DNA of 64,000 nt from NCBI RefSeq assembly GCF_018139145.2, contig NC_059476.1, forward strand, positions 4,835,501 through 4,899,500, written 5' to 3'. Positions within the stretch are counted from its first letter, which is position 1. The number at the start of each line of letters is the position of its first letter. This document shows, in pieces, positions 51,080-63,650 of the stretch. A program made the position numbers and the translations under genes. The notes under the pieces were generated by a model. The model was not told the DNA's origin. It ran no database searches and was given only the letters and a program-made list of their open reading frames with translations. Source of the DNA: Gymnogyps californianus (Eukaryota; Chordata; Aves; Accipitriformes; Cathartidae).

Positions 51080-51711
51080 GTAACTTTTCACCTCCTCCTC
51101 CAGAGCTTGGAGTCTGCTGAGTCTCATGCTGACTGTGACTTTTAACATTAATGAATATCTAGTTAATGGCAGTCTTGGTAATAATAACAATAAATGTGCT
51201 CGTGGTGATGATGATGACCGCATTAATTTTTAATATCCCACAGAACAGATCTACAGAACTTTTGTGGGCTTTTTAACCCTTTCGTCATCAAGTAAAGAGA
51301 TTTCAGAGTGGTAATGTATTAATTATGCTGCACTCTAGCTAGTATACAGACTTTTCCTTCTTAATTACACTTGACAACTGGCTTGCTGTTAAAGCTGCTG
51401 TTCTATAAGCAAAAGGAGAGAGACAGGTTCCGTAGTAAAAGCTGATTGTGTATGGTGACACCTTACTTTATCCCTTGTCATTTTAATCTAAGAGAGGTTC
51501 CTGAATTAATTTTACTTATAAACCTGTGAATATCTTTGAGATTTCACTTTAAAGCCCTCCAGAGGAAGATATGTAAACAAAGATCTTCCTGTAAAAGACT
51601 AAGCCATAACAAGCTCCATTTAATTATTGACCTGTAAAATAAAGAAATTAAACAGCAACAAAAATGCCTTATAATAAAGGCCACCCTTAATTCCATTTTC
51701 TATTTTCTGCA

Positions 51712-51726
51712 TTTGATTGGATCAAA
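51712..51726. promoter_or_regulatory. TTTGAT inverted repeat, possible TCF/LEF pair
   Basis: TTTGAT and ATCAAA form a perfect inverted repeat around TGG, and the centre also contains GATTGG (an inverted CCAAT). CTTTGAT-like cores are TCF/LEF-type sites. The role is speculative. Confidence 0.3.
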
Positions 51727-52126
51727 ATATGCAATTATTAAAGTTTGCAGAAACTTGATCAGCTTTTACCATCCGATTGTTCCCATTAATTTCTTTCTGC
51801 GTTTCCTGAATGTATGGTAGGTACTTCACTGGTTTGGGACACTTAGGAGTGAGTTTGGCCCGTGTGATGAACTTTAGAGTTGTAAAATTTGGGGCCAAAT
51901 CCCACTCCCCTACAGCTGAACTCCTTTTTACTTCAGAAGGAAACTTTTAATGTTAACAGCTGGAGCATATGGCACAAAGTTTGAAATTTAGAGCCATTAA
52001 TACATGCAGTACAGCAAAACAGAAGATCAAGGGTTGTAGAGTGACATTAACTTCTCCCAGTTACATCTAGCAGAGAGTAAACAAAATATTTTCAATGTAA
52101 TGTTAACGCTAACAGAAATTAATTAG

Positions 52127-52143
52127 CCTTTGATTAGCAAAGG
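52127..52143. promoter_or_regulatory. CCTTTG/CAAAGG inverted repeat
   Basis: CCTTTG and CAAAGG flank ATTAG perfectly. The left half reads CCTTTGATT, close to a TCF/LEF site, and AATTAATTAG lies just upstream. This is 1 kb into CPXM2 intron 1. The role is speculative. Confidence 0.3.
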
Positions 52144-53913
52144 TATGAGCTTTTATAATAATTAATAGTGATAAGAAAATACCATTTCTGAAATCTGGAA
52201 AACTGTTTGTGGGACAGCCAGTTTGGGCTGCCCATGTAACTCAAGGCTGAAATCACGGATGACAGCAAACATACCTTGTCGGAGGGAGCAGCGACACAAG
52301 ACATCTGTGCCCGTTGCTCCCTCAGGGCCAGCAGCTAGGCAGCAGCTTCCCAAGCAGACAATACTGCCTGGACCATCTCAAGGACTGGCTTATTAGGTTT
52401 ATTATCTAACCACGGGCAACACATGGATTTTAAATCTACCTAATTAGGTACCAGGCTTTTTCTTCTTCAGTGTGCTGGAGACAACACGGATTTCCAGGCT
52501 GTACTAGGATGTTCTGCAGTTCAGCTCTGCTTTCACCTTCCCCTTTGGCTTTTTCCCAATTTCCCCGGCACCATGGCATCACACGTACTCCACCAAACGT
52601 GGAGCACCATGACGGTGATGAGGCTAGCATCCAATCTGTGAGGGCAACGTTCATTTATCTTTAGAGACAGGCATCTTCCTTGTTCCCCACCCACTGCACT
52701 GAGCACCTTACAGGTGCAGAGAAGGCAGCAGCCGTACCGATAACCTCTGTCATTGTGGAACACTCATCCCTTCCAAACCTGGTTTGGTTTATGCACTGTA
52801 GACACAGCAGTACCAAATTCAAACTGTATTACACTGCTGACCTACCAGGGGAGCACGCTGAGGTCTTACAGGTAGTCTGAATTTGGTCTTTTCCTAAGAA
52901 TGTTTGATTTTACAAATGGAATTACATTCATTTTTCTATAGAGGTAATTATGGAATTAGAAAGGGAAAAAAAGATCTCCTCAAACCTTCCCCAGAAAACA
53001 CTCCATTGTGTGCTAACCAATTGACTGGCTCAAGTTTCACCTTCTAATTTACTGCTTTTTTGCTTTCCACCCTACGTGACTTTCTGAGTCCGGGGAGTCA
53101 TTTTATTTCTGCAGTCAGGTGAAGTCCTTCCTCAGCCGCCTCCTCTTCCTCAGCATGGCCAAGCACAAGGTCAAGGGGAGCACAGGAGAGGCTTGTGATG
53201 CACCACCGAAAGCAGCTGGAAATAGCTCAGTCCCTCCTTCCAGGGCAGGTTTGTGCCCTTTTGACACAGCCGAGCTACTAAGCTCCAAGCTTTCACCAGC
53301 CATGTGCAGTAAGAGGTTTTAAAGCCTACGAGCTTTTAAAAAAATAGCCAGAGGTACAACAAACAACTGATCCCCTCCACCAAACTTTCGCTCCTTGCTC
53401 CAGTGCATGGAGGCTTGACACCAACTCAACAAACTGGCTGTTAGACTTACTTTAATATGGGAAAATGCAGTGTATTTCCTCGGGAGCAGCTGACCTGTTT
53501 TAACCGAAATAGCCATAATAAGCCCTCAGGCAAACACCCAGCAAAGAGAATCGTTACCATTTGTTAAAGATGTAAGTTAGGTTTTTAGCAGGAAGTGTCA
53601 GGCAATTTTAACTGCAGACAGTGTTAAAGGTTCTGGCTATAATATCTGAAATTTCTTCTGTCTTCTCTCCCAAAGGCAGGCAAGGGCCAGGTCCTGCCGG
53701 TGCAGTGGCTCCAATGCTTAGTGCCATGTCACCATGTCACCAGGGATCAGTTTGAAATGAAGATCTGAAAATTTGGCCCCTCACAGAGGTGCCTAAATGA
53801 TAATACATACCTATAATTTCTCACATTTGGCCTGTTAAGAGGACAGCTAGAAATAATAATAGCAGTTGCCAAGCAGATATCCATGAATAGTAACTACAAA
53901 TCTGGCTGTGTAA

Positions 53914-53962
53914 ATATGTGTGTTGTGTATATATGTATATATTTATGTGTTTATACATATAT
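53914..53962. repeat. TG/TA low-complexity tract
   Basis: An imperfect alternating TGTGTG / TATATG stretch of about 50 bases inside CPXM2 intron 1. Confidence 0.8.
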
Positions 53963-56900
53963 CCGGAACTGGAATTAATTTATTGGACATGCAGTAAATA
54001 AATACAAAAATTTGGTTTTTGTGAGGCTCACTGGCAGCTGGGGCATGCGGGATTAATTAGTTGTAACAAACAATAGTCTGGCTGGGAGCTGGGATGAAGA
54101 AAGCGGAGGAACGGGAACGTGTGATCTGCCCTTTGGCTGAGCAGCTGGTACTGATCAGCCCTAGCTTTGAATCAAAGTTGAAATCAAACATAGCAGTCTG
54201 AAGGACACGGCACATAACAGATGACACAGGCTCAATTTATTTAAGCTAATTCCTGAAGGTGGTGAGAATATAGATATTTTTTCAATCTGTGAAATATTTA
54301 ATGTAGAAAGAAATCCTGTTAATGCCAGTGGGGTTGCAATGTTTTTTTTTAAAAAAAGTATTATTAGAATCAGTATTTGCAAATACTCAATTCAGATAAC
54401 AGTTAAAAATATCAGCCTGCTTCCTTGCCCTTTAAATGACTCATAAATGAAGTGGTACTAGGTCATCCTTGGAAGGTAAACAGTTGGATTGACAGGTTTC
54501 TGTATATACTTATTTCCATTTTCTAATTCCATCCTTGTTTGTTTAGGCTTCTATCCAAAGCCCATTCAAATCAGTGGAAAGAGTCTTGTTAACGTCAATG
54601 TTTTTCTTTTAAGAGGCCTTTAATAGAGTTTAATATATGTCGTCTCAGCTACCATCTGTGGGGCAGATCCCTACAGATGGTTTGAGGCTCTGTCTGCATA
54701 CAGGCAAAAATTCATCACCGAGAGGTTTATGGGGCTGAGGTCCCCACGAACACTGCTCGGTGTTGCACATTGCTCTGGGTCATGACTGAACAGTTCCCGC
54801 TGTCAACCCTATTGCACCTAAATCTGCCACAATTAAATCTGTAATTATTTTGCTTTGATTTACAAAGCTTATACTTGTTATAGTAGTTCTTGTTCTGGCC
54901 ATACCTCAATTCTGACCACCTTTAGAAAATAAAGGAGTAATGTTTATTTATATGGCAGTGCTCAGAATGGGTTTTAGTGCACATTTGTTTTGTATTATTT
55001 CACCTGTCTTCCAGTGTTTGATCTCTGCACAATCCGACGTATGTGTGTGTGTAGTAATCATGATTTCCTTTGTCTTGTCTTATCTTTTGCTTTCCCCAGG
55101 CTTAATGAAGCTCTTCAGATGCATCACTGTTTACTTGCCTCATATTTGTTTATTTTGTGTAATGTTGCCACCTGTTCAACAATGTGATTCTTAAGGTTTT
55201 TGGTTTGTTCGGGTTTTTTAATTTATGTAGTGCATAGGAATCTCTTGGATGGGTCAGGATCTCACTGGACCACGTCTGAGGAGGAGTCAGTAGGGGAAGG
55301 CAAAAAGAGGATAAAATAGCCAATGCAAGCAACCATGAAAATTATCTTGCAGAAAGAATTTGAATGTATAAAAATAGACTGATAGTACATTAATTGAGGC
55401 ATTTATCAAGATATGAGATAATGAAGGCTTGGCGAGAGATCAGTGAGTGAATGAGGAGGAAAAGCTGAATCATAGAGATGTTATTCAAGAAAAACTGGTA
55501 AGATTTTGGTGCAAAATGGTGATGAAGACCTGAAGAGGGTGTGAAGTTAAAAACATGACAAGTTTATGGTGTTACTGGCATTTGAATGGTGAATTTGTTT
55601 GCCAGGAAGAAGATATGAGAGTGTGATATGTAAGGCATTGAACCAATAGCTGAAAGCCCTTAAGGAGAGTTCACCAAGATACACTAGGTTTCCAGCTAGA
55701 ACAGAAGGAAACATAGAAGGAAAAGGTAGCCTGTGAATCAGCATGGCTTGCCAAAATTGTGGTTTTGGATGGGATTAGCTAGAGCAAAGATGGAAAGGGG
55801 AGAGACTGAAAACAGACAGGCAGGCTGAAGGCGTACCTCGAGAGTTAGGAGGAAGTCTAGGAGCAAAGAGAGTCACCAAAGTCAAAGTTTTCCGAAGACG
55901 TTTGAAGTTCAGCGTGTTGAACTTTGCTGGCACGTTGAAGATGGGGTAATGCCTCAGAGCTCTGGCTAGGAAGAAGTCATTAGAAACATTGGCAAGGTGC
56001 CTTTGAGTGGAACGCAAGGGCCAAAAGCCAGACGGGGTGGGCGACTGGCGTGGGTCTGGCAGGGAGCGGAGCCAGCAGTGGCTTTCGGCAGCGTGTCAGG
56101 GAGCTTAGATGGAGAATGTGAAGGGAAATGGGGCAGGAGCTGGAAATACAAAAGAGATTCAGGGGGAATAGGAAACAGGCTTTGGGTTAGGGAACTGAAT
56201 CAAAGGGTAAAGTGAAGGCTGGGGGATGACTGTGTACATAGGCTGTCTTTAAATGAAGGCTATTCAGTGATAAATGACTCATATAGGAACTAAGAAGAAA
56301 TAAGCACAGAATTACCGATATGCTGGGTAATTACCAGCGCTGCTGTTTGCTAGCCCATTGGTATCCTCTCTCCTAAACTTTGTAGCTGGCTTCCATTCCT
56401 GAGAAGCCCAGAGAAAGTGGAGCACTCCTGTGACCTAGAATGTAGGTTGTAATTTTAAAGCTTTTGCTTAAACTTTTTATACTAGCAACTTCTAAGAATG
56501 AACTCATTGGCCCTAGGTGCATATCCCATGAATTTTAATATGACCTGTATCACATCCTAATTGCCAGATGTGACAAGCAAAGATGAAAACATGTGGCTTT
56601 TAATGAGCTTTCTTTCATCTACCAGATTCTATTTTCTCCTCAGCACTTCTACAAACATGTAGAATAATGAAATGTAACATAGCCGTTCCATTTAAGAGCC
56701 TATCTTTTAAAGAATGTCACAACAAAAGAGGACAAAGGATGACTAAGAATGAATAATGAGTAATGCCCTCAAAATTGGCCAAACCTTTTTGATTAGCATC
56801 TTTTCTTACCCATGGCTTCAATGAATAATGTAACGTGAGAAAAAAAATATCAGAATAAACACATTTGATTATGCTAGAGAAAACCGTTTTCTACGATAAT

Positions 56901-58485
56901 TCTCCTAGCAGCCTTCTCTGAATTCAAACTAATTTTTAAGGTGAGAAAAATACCTCTTTAAAAAAGGAATGGTTTCACAGAATAGATTTTAATAGTATGA
57001 ACCTGAGTCTAGACTTGTTCCTGAAATGCCAGCATATTACAAGTCACTCATTATTTGAATTCATTCTTGGTTTTTAATGTTATTCTCTGTTCAGTGAGCT
57101 GGCTAGACAGGTCAATCCGGTGGTTCACAATCAAATTTCACTTACTTCTTTTGGTTTTGGAATGAAGACTTCTGTCAGCTATGTGAACTTAGAATCTGTC
57201 AAAAAGATGAAGTAATGGAAGTGGAAGGTATGGTGCAGAAGAAGTAATTTCTTGAATTTTTAGCGTCTGAGCCTTTTCTTCCTGGGATTTTTGAGTCTTG
57301 CCCAATTCATTGTCTAAGTACAAAGCAGACTACCAAAAGATTTGTTGTCTGGGTACAGAGTTGAGATTTGATTATCATTTTCACACATAGTGGTTGCTTG
57401 TGCTTGTATTGTTATTATGCAAAGGATGCACTAGATCTGGTCTTCTTGTCAGGCCTCTGGTGAGGTTATGTCTTGTGGTACTGCTTGTTTTATAAAGCAA
57501 GGCTTTTTGAAATGAACGTATAAATATGCGCCTTTAACACTAGGGTTTTGGGTACTCAAGGAAAACGGGAACAAGCAAAGCTTTGATACAGCCGAAATTG
57601 TTTGCCTTTTAAAATCCAGTGATTACACATGCAAAACACTCCATAGCCTTTACTCAGCTCAAACAAACATTCACCGAGAGAAAACAGAGGTGACAGGAAT
57701 AATCACTCATGTTAGAAACAGACAATCACCTTTAATCTTTCTGTCCCTGGGAGCTACCTTAATGGACAGTTCGGTCCTCGTTAATTCAATGGGCCATGAA
57801 TCAAAGAGAGCATTCGAGTTTCCTTCATTCTTGCACGGGATTTCGTTCAGGGATGGTCATGGCCATCGTATCTGTGCAGGTACATCTCCAATGTAGAAGT
57901 TACTTCTCAGTAACCTGCCTGAAGACACTATCCATGCCCAGACAAGAATAAAGGGCATGGACAATGGAATAAGGGTGTTTAGAGGACACTGTGGCCAGCC
58001 CCAAGATGGGCCTCTAACACTGCTGCTGTCTGATTATTTTCCTGATGGGAACTTCTTTTCCCGAGCCGCAGATGATGCTGATCACTGAGCACATCTACCT
58101 CTTTCAGGGGCTAGCCTTGCTCCTCTGGAAGCCTTTCTCTGGCTATTTCTGTTGACTTCAAAAGGTTTTTGGTGGGGTTTTTACGTATCTGATCAAGTAA
58201 TCACAAACACCTACATGAAACCGTTAGTAAAATACACTGCAATGTTAATTCATTGCTTCTGATGGAAACACATTTCTAATTTCCACACAAAAGAAACTTT
58301 TATTATTCCATTCCCCTGTGGTTTTATCATCCTGGCGTGGGGAAGAACAGAGTACTCTGTGCGCTGGAAGGGATGGAGCACCATCAGAGAGGAGCAGGGC
58401 ATTTTATTCTTTGTGCAGTCACCAGGCAGTGCTAAATCAACTTGACAAGTGTAAAAGGAAAACTGTTTCTCTTTTCCACCCATAG

Positions 58486-58508
58486 CTAAAAATGGCAACA
58501 AAAAAAAG
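58486..58508 (+). CDS. CPXM2: CPXM2 exon 2, 23-base microexon
   Basis: A pyrimidine-rich tract and CCCATAG precede CTAAAAATGGCAAC, then AAAAAAAAG, then the donor GTGAGA. Exon 1 ends in phase 1 (one base, G). Adding 23 bases completes GCT AAA AAT GGC AAC AAA AAA AAG, giving A-K-N-G-N-K-K-K and leaving phase 0. This sits where human CPXM2, as I recall it, has GKHSNKK before VMRTKS, just ahead of the discoidin domain, so frame, sequence and order all agree. Reading past the donor gives no discoidin-like sequence and soon meets a stop, which supports a real splice site. The peptide extends the basic linker. The exon is too short for most gene finders, and the call rests on splice signals plus the short match. 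Confidence 0.8.
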
Positions 58509-59609
58509 GTGAGAAAAACAAGAGGGGGAATGAAGAGATGCCAGATGGTGACTCTGGGAGTCAGAGTGCCTATGAAGACATCAGAGGAAGTATGTGGGGA
58601 TCATTTAAAGCATCTTTAGAGTACTTGGGTTTCGCTGTTAATCTCTCTAGCCCTGTTTGAATTCAATTACAAAGGATAGTCTGGTGAGTCTGCTGATAGA
58701 TATCTAAGTCCTCTTTTGGACATAAAATACTTCCCTTCTGGTGGATAAGATACTGGCATTGGCAAGCAAGGATTGGTACCATGTTATTACGGGTTAAATG
58801 GGGACAAGGAAAGATAAGGGTTTCATTCCTTATTTCCACAGTGATCTACATCATTTTTCTAAACTAAAACAGGCTTTAAAGTGACTTTCTGATTCTGGAG
58901 AGGTGTTTAAAGGAGCTGTCTTATAAATGGGAATCAGGCCCAATACACTGTAAAGTCTATTTTACAAGAATGTCTTGTAAAAAATTATATGAGATGCTAC
59001 TACTACGTCAGAGCTGGAGAAACACATTGTACTCTTGGATTAGGAAGAGTGAATGATCTCCTATTCCGACACACGAGTGAGCCCCAAACCTGCACTGCAT
59101 GGTCTGTGTGGGGCTGGGTCGCAGTGTGTCCGCTGGGATTTGATACTACAGAGAATCACAAAAAAGCTGGCATGCTTCAGCAGACCATAGTGACTTCCCG
59201 TAACTATTGCTCATGGGTGAAGCTGAGTAACTGATTTAGTAGTGAAAGCACCCAGACACAGGATTAATCTTCTGTTTACTTGTGGTTATTTACACTATGT
59301 GAATCCTATAAATGTACAGGTCTGTAAATAATAGCAAATAATATAGTTCTGCTCCTGCTTTCACACAAGCATTAGCAGGATGCTGTATTTGCAAAAGTGC
59401 TGTTGCATCCAACAGTCCAAACAAGGAAAGTAATAAAAGTTGTTGTATACATAAGTTAAAGATAGTTCATGTACTGGCAGCTTAGATGTCTTTTTACTTC
59501 TTTCTGCTACAGAGTGTATCTACTCTGTAGTTTCTAGCTACCGACATAGAAAATATTACTTTCAGAGTGAATAGTGAACCTAGTGAACCTGATTAATTGA
59601 GCTCTCTTC

Positions 59610-59629
59610 TTTTTTTTTTTTTTTTTTTT
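59610..59629 (+). repeat. T20 homopolymer
   Basis: Twenty thymines within intron 2. Neither flank shows a recognisable retrocopy body, so it is a simple repeat. Confidence 0.95.
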
Positions 59630-61935
59630 GGTTAATCACTTACAGATCTATTTTGTGTCTAATCTTTTCTTTTTTTTTAATGAATTGCCTGACAAACTTC
59701 TTGTATGACTATACGTCAGCCTTGGGCTGCTTGTGAATTATGTAAGATATGTACCTGGCAATAGTGTTGTTCTCCTATAATCAACGTGATTCCCAAGGAC
59801 CAAGTTCAACTAACAACGCAACTTAGATCTTCATGAAGTCGATATTAAAGGATTATGTGCATTTTTATAGTTATAAGCTTCTAAAAATATGGGAGTTTTG
59901 AAAAAGGTATGGTCTTGTGCTCGACAACAGATTGCAATCGAAGAGAGAAGCTCCTGTCCTTAGAAATATAGCCACAGGTAGTGATCGTTTCGGTGGTGGT
60001 GATGGAAACTGTAGTTGATAGTTCTATATTTCATTCATTGAGAGCTAACACAAATACCAAAATAATCATCAGGCCAGGATTTCTCATCCCCTAGCCCTTA
60101 GTTTGGAGAATCACACTCATCTTTGTTCTCCAGCCCCTGTTCAGCTCCTTCTGAGCTTTATGAAAAAAGGAGTATCTATCATCTCCTGCAGCGTGGGCTG
60201 CCAGCACCTGTGTGCCTCAGTAGCTTGATGCTCAGCAGCTTTCCCTGTGAGATGGGCATTCATGGCAGCCATGGGAGTGCTTTAGCCATCTGGGCAATCG
60301 TTTGAAGTCAGATAAAGGGAAACATCCAGTTCCATTGCCTTGTCTGGTGGCCATGCTTCTCCCAGAGCTTGCCATGTTGGACATGCTTGCAGTGTATTGA
60401 TCCATTCAGGAGACATGGACAGACAAATGCTCAGTTTTGAATCTTAGAACATGGCAGACAGCTCTTCACCATCCAGAAAGAGACAGTACTGGATATGCTA
60501 GGTACAGTGTTCACCTGTTCTATAATGGGACTCAGTTGGCTCAAGCACCAGAGTCCTGTATTCAGGTTGTTCTTCTTTCTTTTGGACCTCAATAGCTCAT
60601 CCAGACAATGGCTAACAGACCTTCCTAAATCTGATTTGCTTGCTTAGATTATGGGGCTTGAGTGTTTCCTTTGGATGATTTGTTCCTCACACTCCTACAT
60701 ATCACAAATTTAGTAGTTTTCTTGTCATTTCCCTTCTTTTTGGCTCTACAAGATTGATCCTCCTGGCTGGGACCTAAAAGGGAACCTGAGGGGGAACCCC
60801 AAATGTCCCTGCTTCCAGAGTTGTCTTTGCCCTACGGAGGGGCTCAGGAGGTCTGCGGTCTCCATTGTCCCCAGATTTGCCTTTTATCTGTTTCCTCATA
60901 TGAACTTTAGAAAGCAAAACAGTCGCCCATTTCAAGGGGAGTTATGTTTGACAAGAGAGCACAGAGTGAGGCGAAGTTATCTCCTTCCTCTAACACATCC
61001 AAGATTTACTGTAAACTGTCCGAGTGCATTAATCATCGTGGTGTGCTGGGAAACAGTGTTGTTTGAGATAGGAGCAACTGAAAACCATCTTTCTCATTCT
61101 TTCACAGAAATTAGAGTATTTTTATGTTCTTCTCTTCAGAGATACAGTGTTTTAAGGTGACAAGTTTACGGCTCCTCTCTGCTTTCAGGGTCCTCCTAAA
61201 ACATCTGTCAAATGAAGGAAAAAGTTCAAAGTTTCTTAGAAGAGCTGATCTCAAATCTGGATGTAAGCACTCCCTACCACCACCATTACAACCACTCCTT
61301 ATGCCGGATTTGGCTTTAACACACTTTTTTTTCCCCAAGATAATTTTCAATAGTGTAATGAGTTCGCCCCATACTCATGACAGAGGATGTCTGAACACAG
61401 GACCAGATTTCAACCCTCCCAAAGATTTTTCACTGACTTAGAACAGAAACTTCAGTTTCAGCCAAACAGCTTTTCATATGTGATTGCCTAAAAGTAGAAC
61501 TTAAAACTTCAGCCTTTAACAACATGATTTTTCTCTTTTTCCCTTAATTGCTCATGTACTGAGAAGTTACAGAAAACATTTCAGAAACAGTTAGAATTGT
61601 ATTTGCCATCACAAGCTGGATGGCAAGTAACCTACCCCAAAGGATAGACCCAGTTTTACCCCACAGAGTATTTAAACTGCACTTTCTTTACACACTTTAA
61701 ATTCCAAGCAAAAATTCCATCGAGAACTCTGCCAAAAGTATGTCTGGGTTATATATGGCCTATACACATGGCTGGAGGGAAGGCTGGAATTTCCCATAGT
61801 AAATCTGGACTCGGATCTGCTCCAGGATGCAGGTGACCCAACAGCATGGGGACATGTCCCAGTCTTCGGTGCACGTCACTGGAGCAAGAGGCTTCCCCTA
61901 AGTTGAGGCAATAGCTCTTACGCTGCTGGTGAATA

Positions 61936-62088
61936 GAGGGGAGAGGAGAGGAGAGGAGAGGAGAGGAGAGGAGAGGAGAGGAGAGGAGAGGAGAGGAGAG
62001 GAGAGGAGAGGAGAGGAGAGGAGAGGAGAGGAGAGGAGAGGAGAGGAGAGGAGAGGAGAGGAGAGGAGAGGAGAGGAGAGGAGAGGAG
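61936..62088 (+). repeat. (GAGAG)n pentanucleotide tract
   Basis: About 30 near-perfect GAGAG units (perfect from 61941) make a pure purine strand in CPXM2 intron 2. Because five is not a multiple of three, it gives long open frames in several phases (RGEER on plus, LLSSP on minus) that are artefacts. The mirror symmetry favours triplex (H-DNA) formation. Confidence 0.98.
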
Positions 62089-63636
62089 TAGCCAGGGCCA
62101 GTCATAGCCAGGGTCCAGCACACACCCCAGCTAAGACAAAGAGAAAAGTATCTTACAGCTCTTTTGGCAGATATTTTTTTCCTCAGGCTCCTCTGGATAC
62201 TTTTGGATCCCAGCAGAGGACTGCAGTCCAAAACTCTTGCAGGCTCCTCAGATGAGTGTCTCACATCTTGTCCAGTTCCTTTGCGTCAGGTATTTCATTA
62301 GATACATGCAAGTGACAAAAAGGGGCCCCAAAAAGTCTTGTTTCCATCTTGTAGTGGAACAGATGATTGCGGGATCATATATAGAGGCAGAAAGCTATGA
62401 GTCTTCTTCCAAAGACCTTTGAAAAGGCTGACAAAGTGAGTCCAGGTATTGCAGAGGCCCAGAGATGGGTAGGTTGCATCAGGCTCAGAGAAGAAAATGG
62501 ATAAATTCCTCAGCTGCCAAACTTGCAGCCCAGGAGGAATTAGGGTTGAGGTATGTGGTCACTGAAATCACAAGGTATAGCATCTGTTCTCTGCCTGAAT
62601 GACTGAATTCTTTATTTAAAAAGAGAAGAAAATATGAGGGGTAAAATGCTCTTGATCCAATTTTCCTGCAAAACTACTGCTTGTTGCTTAGGATCTGAAA
62701 ACACTTCTACAAAAAAAAAGAATGATGTCTGTTTGCAAGCAATAGTTCAAGTCCACAATGAACAAAGAGCAAAGCCCTCAACCAGCAGCTGAAAGTATTC
62801 AGTGTTATTTTAAACTATTAAATGAAAAGGGGGGGGAAAAGTCTTGTAGGTCTACTTTCTAAATAAACCAAATCATGATGAAGGCTAGTAGCATGTGGAA
62901 TACAAAATATTGCAGATACATCTGAACTGTTTGATATTGCTAATATGCAAACAGCAAATAGGTACTTGGGTTTTTTTGATGCTTGAATGCTAGTCAAATG
63001 GCAATCATACATGTAGAACCCCTACACTCTTACAAGAGAAATAGAACAGGAAACTTTTCAAAATATGATAAAAAATGCTAGTATGGCATTATGCAGCTAA
63101 AATGCCACAGAGCTCTTTGAAAAAGTGGAGAGAAAATAGCACAGAACTATTCTTCTGCAAAACCGTTCCATATTTCTGTTCATTAATCCTGAATCAGATT
63201 TTTTTCCTCCCAATTAGCAAGTTGAAAAATGGGGTTTTTATGCTCTGGGAAGCTTGCCTCGAAGCTTTCTCTATTCCACGGCTTTTCAAGTGCAGAGTAC
63301 CTACGCTTAATAAATACTTCCAGTTCCCGTGGGTAGGAAGGAGGATGGGCTCTCCAAGGCAGCAGCTGAGTTAATGATAAGGCCCAAATCATGGCCTGCA
63401 CTTTTCACATTAGCACATTATGTTTTGTGGTGGAGACGAGGACTCTCCTGGTAACAACCTGGGCTATTGCTAGCTCGACACTTTTCTCCAGGGAAAGGAT
63501 GTCAAACCTCACTGGGAAGTAGTAGAAATTAGGGTTTATCTGAATGCTTTCCTGAGCAGTCCTCATTGGGTCCGCAGGCTGATAAATGCATTGCCTTCAG
63601 TTTGGATCTTTGGGCTTTCAGCCTTGAGCAAGCAGA

Positions 63637-63650
63637 CATGCATGCATGCA
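63637..63650. repeat. short (ATGC)n repeat
   Basis: CATGCATGCATGC, a short self-complementary tetranucleotide repeat of about three units. Confidence 0.7.

Larger units (their letters stand above)
51080..58485 (+). other. CPXM2: CPXM2 intron 1
   Basis: The 7406-base intron has GTAACT at the 5' end and a pyrimidine-rich tract leading to CCCATAG at the 3' end. I see no other exon or clear transposon inside. It contains two TTTGAT-type inverted repeats (51712-51726 and 52127-52143), a TG/TA low-complexity patch (about 53914-53962) and a purine-rich, repeat-like patch (about 55390-56220). Confidence 0.8.

Noticed and set aside
58509..58620. Exon 2 reading on past GTGAGA
   Set aside because: The frame gives no discoidin-like sequence and meets a stop soon after, while GTGAGA is a good donor and phase 0 suits the family.
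61749..62264. Open frames of 171 (minus) and 108 (plus) codons with LLSSP or RGEER repeats
   Set aside because: They are produced by the pentanucleotide tract, which has no stop in several frames.
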